Of a stretch of 64,000 bases of DNA, positions 61,201-64,000 are shown piece by piece. The DNA is from UBA10649 sp965278965 (GTDB lineage Bacteria; Actinomycetota; Actinomycetes; S36-B12). The notes under the pieces are model-generated. The model worked only from the letters and a program-made list of their open reading frames with translations. It did not search any database and had not been told where the DNA came from. Location: the NCBI GenBank assembly GCA_965278965.1, contig OZ257127.1, positions 558,001 to 622,000 of the forward strand, given 5' to 3'. How positions within the stretch are numbered: position 1 is the first letter of the stretch; every line of letters starts with the position of its first letter. The position numbers and the translations under genes were made by a program.

Positions 61201-61291
61201 GCTCGGACTCGCACAGGCGCTGGGCGCGGTCGAGGTCGTGGAACCCGAGGCGGGCCAGGCGGCCGGCGTCGGTGGAGATGCGGGCGGTCAT
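58274..61291 (-). CDS. glnE: glutamine synthetase adenylyltransferase/deadenylylase
   Basis: A 1005-residue bidirectional enzyme with two nucleotidyltransferase domains: GMGKCGARELNYVSDVDVIF near residue 220 and GMGRFGGHELGFGSDVDVMF near residue 717, each with the G-S-D-x-D catalytic pattern. It adenylylates and deadenylylates GlnA. ATG 61291 overlaps the amidotransferase stop by ATGA; a longer frame running to 61840 covers that gene and is rejected. Last gene of the glnA2-amidotransferase-glnE operon. Confidence 0.96.
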   Translation of the reverse strand: MTARISTDAGRLARLGFHDLDRAQRLCESERLSPLLDADGGIDLLADLSHAADPDSALLLLVQIVEAADEREWRRLTGALRADEDLRRRLVDVIGMSEALGEFLARHPDRWQVLADAEALAVAPSARELRATLLSAVGAHPDDPVPVASGTDTEVLISLRVAYRTALLGIATRDISGLAGMEVVASWLSDLADAVLEAALAIARRDTGPTDKLCRFAVIGMGKCGARELNYVSDVDVIFVAEPVDGADEAVALGAATSLATGLMRACTAATAEGAIWEVDAALRPEGRRGALVRTIASHVGYYERWASTWEFQALLKARPAAGDLALGLEYVDSVSPFVWSAADRPGFVDDVQQMRRRVEEHIPARVADRELKLGPGGLRDVEFSVQLLQLVHGRSDVMLRSPTTMVALESLATWGYVGRDDAATLGDAYRFLRTLEHRLQLHRLRRTHTMPEADAELRRLGRSMGFRQNPVADLVAEWRRHAREVRRLHEKLFYRPLLKAVARLDAGEARLSPQAAEERLEALGYLDPASALRHLAALTSGVSRRAAIQRTLLPVMLGWFADAPDPDAGLLGFRRVSDALGATHWYLRLLRDESLAAERLARVLATSRYASELVLQAPDAVAMLADEDDLEPRPFAQIAAEVQSVVDRHDDPARAVAAIRSIRRRELFRLAAREVLGPPSPDSAGSALSDVAVAAVAGALRVAREVADPEGVVDFVVVGMGRFGGHELGFGSDVDVMFVYEPRPGVDDEQALRAANRIAEEFRRLLMVPSGDPPLDVDADLRPEGKQGPLVRSLGSYAAYYARWSATWEAQALLRAAVVAGDEGLGRAFHELIDPLRWSGSLRPDEVQEVRRLKARMESERLPRGADPTLHTKLGRGGLTDVEWVVQLLQLENAGTVDGLRTPRTMEALHAALAAGLVEPKDADELASAWQMATAIRNAVTLVRGRPSDQVPSDVRDLRAVAYVLGYPIEQTGRMIDDYRRTTRRARQVMERLFYGLDPDAELT

Positions 61292-62052
61292 CGGGTGGCG
61301 ACGGCGCTCTCGCGGACGCGCGACCACACGAGGTCCCCCCAGGCGCGCGCGACCGGGCGCCACGCGGCGACGAGGGCGGTCTCGGCGGCAGCGACCTCCG
61401 CACTGGCCGCCACCGGGTCGATGCCGGAGCGGTCGAGCGCGTCGTCGGGCAGCTCGGACCAGTCCGCGAACGTCGCGGCGTCGACCTCCGGGTGCAGCTG
61501 GAGGCCGTACGCGCTCTCGCCCACTCGGAACCCCTGGACCCGGCAGGCCTCGTTCGTCAGCAGCACCACGGCGGCATCGGGCAGCTCGACGATCTCGTCC
61601 TGATGCCACTGCGCGGCCGGGACGTCCACCCCGTGCGCCGGGACCGCTGCGCCGACGACGCCGTCCCGCAGCCCCTCGAGCGTTCGCCGGACGTCGACGA
61701 CGCCGATCTCGATCTGCTCGGCGCGGGCGACCCGTCCGCCGGTGGCCTCGGCGAGCAGTTGTCCGCCCAGGCACAGTCCGAGGACAGGGACGTCCTGTCC
61801 GACGGCGGAGCTCAGCAGCGCGCGCACGGCAGGCAGCCACGGTGCGACCTCGTCGTCACGGGCGCCCATCCCCCCGCCGAGGACCACGACGCCGTGGACG
61901 CCCTCGGGGACCGCGGCCGGCACCGGCTCGCCATCGAACGCCGCCACGACCTCGACGCGCAGGCCGTCCTCGGCCAGCCACTCCCCCAGCAGCAGGGGCG
62001 GATCGGTCGGGTCGTTCTGGACAGCGAGGACGACAGGGCGCGGGTCAGTCAC
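61288..62052 (-). CDS. class I glutamine amidotransferase-like protein
   Basis: A 254-residue protein with the GATase triad: VLGLCLGGQLLAEATGG (nucleophile Cys), and GLQLHPEVDAATF (His, Glu), and VVLGGGMGARDD. Resembles the GMP-synthase-like amidotransferases that work without a fused synthetase domain. The GTG start overlaps glnA2 by GTGA, the stop overlaps glnE by ATGA. It may hydrolyse gamma-glutamyl compounds made by GlnA2, but this is inference. Confidence 0.85.
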   Translation of the reverse strand: MTDPRPVVLAVQNDPTDPPLLLGEWLAEDGLRVEVVAAFDGEPVPAAVPEGVHGVVVLGGGMGARDDEVAPWLPAVRALLSSAVGQDVPVLGLCLGGQLLAEATGGRVARAEQIEIGVVDVRRTLEGLRDGVVGAAVPAHGVDVPAAQWHQDEIVELPDAAVVLLTNEACRVQGFRVGESAYGLQLHPEVDAATFADWSELPDDALDRSGIDPVAASAEVAAAETALVAAWRPVARAWGDLVWSRVRESAVATR

Positions 62053-63386
62053 AGAATGGGAAGGTAGCGGTCGATCTCCCACTGCGTCACCTGACGCCGG
62101 TACTCGTCCCACTCGGCCTGCTTGTTGCGAAGGAAGAAGTCGAAGACGTGCTCGCCGAGCGTCTCGGCCACGAGCTCGGACCGCTTCATGGTCAAGACCG
62201 CCTGGTTCAGGCTCGACGGGAGCGGGTTCATGCCCAGCGAGCGGCGCTCGGACTCGGTCAGCGCCCAGACGTCGTCCTCGGCACCGCGCGGCAGCTCGTA
62301 CCCCTCCTCGATCCCCTTGAGGCCGGCGGCCAGCAGCACGGCGAAGGCGAGATACGGGTTAGCCGCGCTGTCGAGCGCGCGGAACTCGATCCGGGTGCTG
62401 TTGCCCTTCGAGGGCTTGTACATCGGTACGCGGACGAGGGCCGACCGGTTGTTGTGGCCCCAGCAGATCCACGCCGGCGCCTCAGCGCCGCCGGCGAGCC
62501 GCTTGTAGGAGTTCACCCACTGGTTCGTCACGGCGGTGATCTCGGGGGCGTGCACGAGCAGGCCGGCGATGAACGAGCGCGCCACTTTCGACAGCTGGTA
62601 CTCCGCCCCGGCCTCGAAGAACGCGTTGCGGTCCCCTTCGAACAGCGACAGGTGGGTGTGCATGCCTGAGCCGGGGTGGTCCAGCAGCGGCTTGGGCATG
62701 AACGAGGCGTAGAGCCCCTGCTCGAGCGCGACCTCCTGTACGACCAGCCGGAAGCTCATGAGGTTGTCGGCGGTCGTCAACGCGTCGGCGTAGCGCAGGT
62801 CGATCTCCTGCTGCCCGGGACCGCCCTCGTGGTGGCTGAACTCCACCGAGATGCCCATCTGCTCGAGCATCGTGATCGCATTGCGGCGGAAGTCGTGGGC
62901 GACACCCTGCGGGCTGTTGTCGAAGTAGCCGTAGCTGTCGACCGGCTCGGGCCGCGTACCCGGCACCGGAGCGTCCTTGAACAGGTAGAACTCGACCTCG
63001 GGGTGCGTGTAGAAGGTGAACCCGAGCTCGGCCGCCTTCGCCAGCGTCCGCCGCAGGACGAACCGCGGGTCCGCGTACGACGGGGAGCCGTCGGGCATGA
63101 GGATGTCGCAGAACAGCCGGGCCACCCCGGGGCCTTCACTGCGCCAGGGCAGCAACGAGAACGTGGCCGGGTCGGGCTTGGCGAGCATGTCCGACTCGTA
63201 GACGCGGGTGAACCCCTCGATGGCCGCGCCGTCGAAGCCGATCCCCTCGGCGAACGCGCCCTCGAGCTCGGCTGGCGCGATCGCCACCGACTTGAGCATC
63301 CCAAGAACGTCGGTGAACCACAGACGGACGAACCGGATGTCGCGCTCTTCGATCGTGCGCAGCACGAACTCGGCCTGCTTGTCCAT
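62049..63386 (-). CDS. glnA2: glutamine synthetase-like protein, GlnA2 type
   Basis: A 445-residue GS-fold protein. It keeps the ATP/glutamate segments THPEVEFYLFKDAP, MPKPLLDHPGSGMHTHLSLF and STRIEFRALDSAANPY. It lacks the Tyr adenylylation loop of GlnA (ELPRGAEDDVWAL instead). GlnA2/GlnA3-type enzymes are known as glutamine or gamma-glutamyl-polyamine synthetases in actinobacteria. ATG with GGGAGG upstream. A GlnR-type box lies 24-39 bp before the start. Confidence 0.94.
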   Translation of the reverse strand: MDKQAEFVLRTIEERDIRFVRLWFTDVLGMLKSVAIAPAELEGAFAEGIGFDGAAIEGFTRVYESDMLAKPDPATFSLLPWRSEGPGVARLFCDILMPDGSPSYADPRFVLRRTLAKAAELGFTFYTHPEVEFYLFKDAPVPGTRPEPVDSYGYFDNSPQGVAHDFRRNAITMLEQMGISVEFSHHEGGPGQQEIDLRYADALTTADNLMSFRLVVQEVALEQGLYASFMPKPLLDHPGSGMHTHLSLFEGDRNAFFEAGAEYQLSKVARSFIAGLLVHAPEITAVTNQWVNSYKRLAGGAEAPAWICWGHNNRSALVRVPMYKPSKGNSTRIEFRALDSAANPYLAFAVLLAAGLKGIEEGYELPRGAEDDVWALTESERRSLGMNPLPSSLNQAVLTMKRSELVAETLGEHVFDFFLRNKQAEWDEYRRQVTQWEIDRYLPIL

Positions 63387-63409
63387 GGACCCATCCTCCC
63401 GGCACGGTT

Positions 63410-63425
63410 GTTTCACGAGTGTTAC
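63410..63425. promoter_or_regulatory. GlnR-type box between glnA2 and nadE
   Basis: On the minus strand GTAAC-n6-GAAAC, again an exact match to the GlnR pattern. It is 24 bp from the glnA2 start (repressor-like place) and its centre is about 78 bp from the predicted leaderless nadE start (activator-like place). Confidence 0.65.
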
Positions 63426-63495
63426 ACCGTCCCACTCCGCTCCCGCCGCCGACGCTCCGCGGACGCCCTGCGAGGTGCGGAAGTAGGGTCGGCCC

Positions 63496-64000
63496 ATGCC
63501 GACGCTGCGCATCGCGCTCGCCCAGGTCGACACCGTCGTCGGTGACCTCGCCGGCAACGCGGCGCTGGTCCGCACATCGGTTGCCGAAGCGGCTCGGGCC
63601 GGGGCGCGCCTGGTCCTGCTGCCGGAGATGGTGCTCACCGGCTACCCCATCGAGGACCTCGCCCTGCGGCCGTCGTTCCAGGACGCCGCCCGGGTCGCGC
63701 TGACGCAGGTCGCGGCCGACCTCGCCGCCGACGGTCACGGCGACGTGACCTGCATCGTGGGGGGCCTGGACGTCCTCGACGCAGTCGACACGTCCCGGAC
63801 CGGCAGGCCCCGGCGGGCGCCGGTGAACATGGTGGGGGTGGTCCGCGGGGGCGTCGTCGAGGCGCGCTACGTCAAGCACCACCTGCCGAACTACGGGGTG
63901 TTCGACGAGGCCCGGTACTTCGTCCCCGCGGACGAGCCCCTCGTCATCGACGTCGACGGTGTATGCGTGTCGCTCGCCATCTGCGAGGACCTGTGGCAGG
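63496..64000 (+). CDS. nadE: glutamine-dependent NAD+ synthetase, N-terminal part
   Basis: The first 168 codons lie in the window; the gene continues beyond the right edge. They form the nitrilase-fold glutaminase domain: LPEMVLTGYPIEDL (Glu), KHHLPNYGVFDEAR (Lys) and LAICEDLWQ (Cys), the complete catalytic triad. The domain supplies ammonia for the amidation of deamido-NAD. ATG with TAGGGT 6 nt upstream (leaderless). Divergent from glnA2. Confidence 0.93.
   Translation, partial: MPTLRIALAQVDTVVGDLAGNAALVRTSVAEAARAGARLVLLPEMVLTGYPIEDLALRPSFQDAARVALTQVAADLAADGHGDVTCIVGGLDVLDAVDTSRTGRPRRAPVNMVGVVRGGVVEARYVKHHLPNYGVFDEARYFVPADEPLVIDVDGVCVSLAICEDLWQ

Noticed and set aside
58274..61840. GlnE extended to 1188 residues
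   Set aside because: The extra 183 residues lie over the amidotransferase gene in another frame and are Arg-rich low complexity. ATG 61291 in the ATGA overlap is the natural start.

Overview
The window is 64 kb of strongly GC-rich chromosomal DNA from an actinobacterium. The evidence is the codon bias, the dense genes with ATGA/GTGA overlaps, many GTG starts, a diheme QcrC cytochrome bc1-aa3 chain with CtaF, PspA/PspAB, DUF3043 and DUF4191 proteins, and a glnA-glnE-glnA2 cluster. From the plsC fragment to nadE the gene order largely follows what I remember of Mycobacterium tuberculosis Rv2182c to about Rv2222c (plsC, START protein, fadD15, DEDDh exonuclease, trpD, ctaE-qcrCAB, ctaF/ctaC, PfkB kinase, HesB, cobT-cobS, gcvT, pepB, dlaT, lipB-lipA, glnA1-glnE-glnA2). 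I cannot fix the order or genus. I saw no tRNA, rRNA, prophage, transposon or CRISPR array.

Layout. 1-1403: plsC fragment, a lipase/esterase and a small membrane protein. 1456-7637: a LacI-regulated carbohydrate ABC importer with a cytoplasmic GH63-type glycosidase. 7731-11826, minus strand: ROK glucokinase, an ArsA-like protein with no P-loop, START-like proteins and a phosphoesterase. 11909-17789: long-chain acyl-CoA synthetase, two small Cys-rich proteins, DEDDh/GIY-YIG nuclease, trpD and a receiver-like protein. 17970-26827: terminal respiratory chain (ctaE-qcrCAB on plus, ctaC-ctaD-ctaF on minus) with an L,D-transpeptidase between. 26940-31634: a cysteine-desulfurase homologue lacking the PLP lysine, aat, a sugar/nucleoside kinase, an A-type Fe-S carrier and nadA. 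31664-31912: a 96-bp tandem array of hairpins. 31959-34196: pspA-htpX-pspAB envelope-stress operon. 35112-44956: a cobalamin-riboswitch operon for capture, ECF import and nucleotide-loop assembly of B12. 45058-55543: gcvT, leucyl aminopeptidase, lipoamide dehydrogenase, dihydrolipoyl acyltransferase, lipB and lipA. 55672-64000: nitrogen block with glnA, glnE, glnA2, an amidotransferase and the start of glutamine-dependent NAD synthetase.

The most interesting block is 35112-44956. One riboswitch stands in front of a secreted alpha/alpha-toroid protein, a second secreted and membrane-anchored protein of the SCO2322 type, a complete ECF transporter (T, fused A-A, S), an MBL-CobU fusion, CobT, CobS and a decayed CobT paralogue. 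My hypothesis is that the two secreted proteins form a two-gene counterpart of the animal intrinsic factor/transcobalamin fold and hand B12 to the ECF importer. This is inference from fold type, operon and riboswitch and has not been shown.

Regulation visible in the DNA: twin LacI palindromes over a promoter, a cre-like box before the glucokinase, GlnR-type boxes (GTAAC-n6-GAAAC) before glnA and between glnA2 and nadE, one cobalamin riboswitch, about twenty leaderless-type promoters (TANNNT 6-8 nt before the start codon), and long perfect hairpins at several gene ends.
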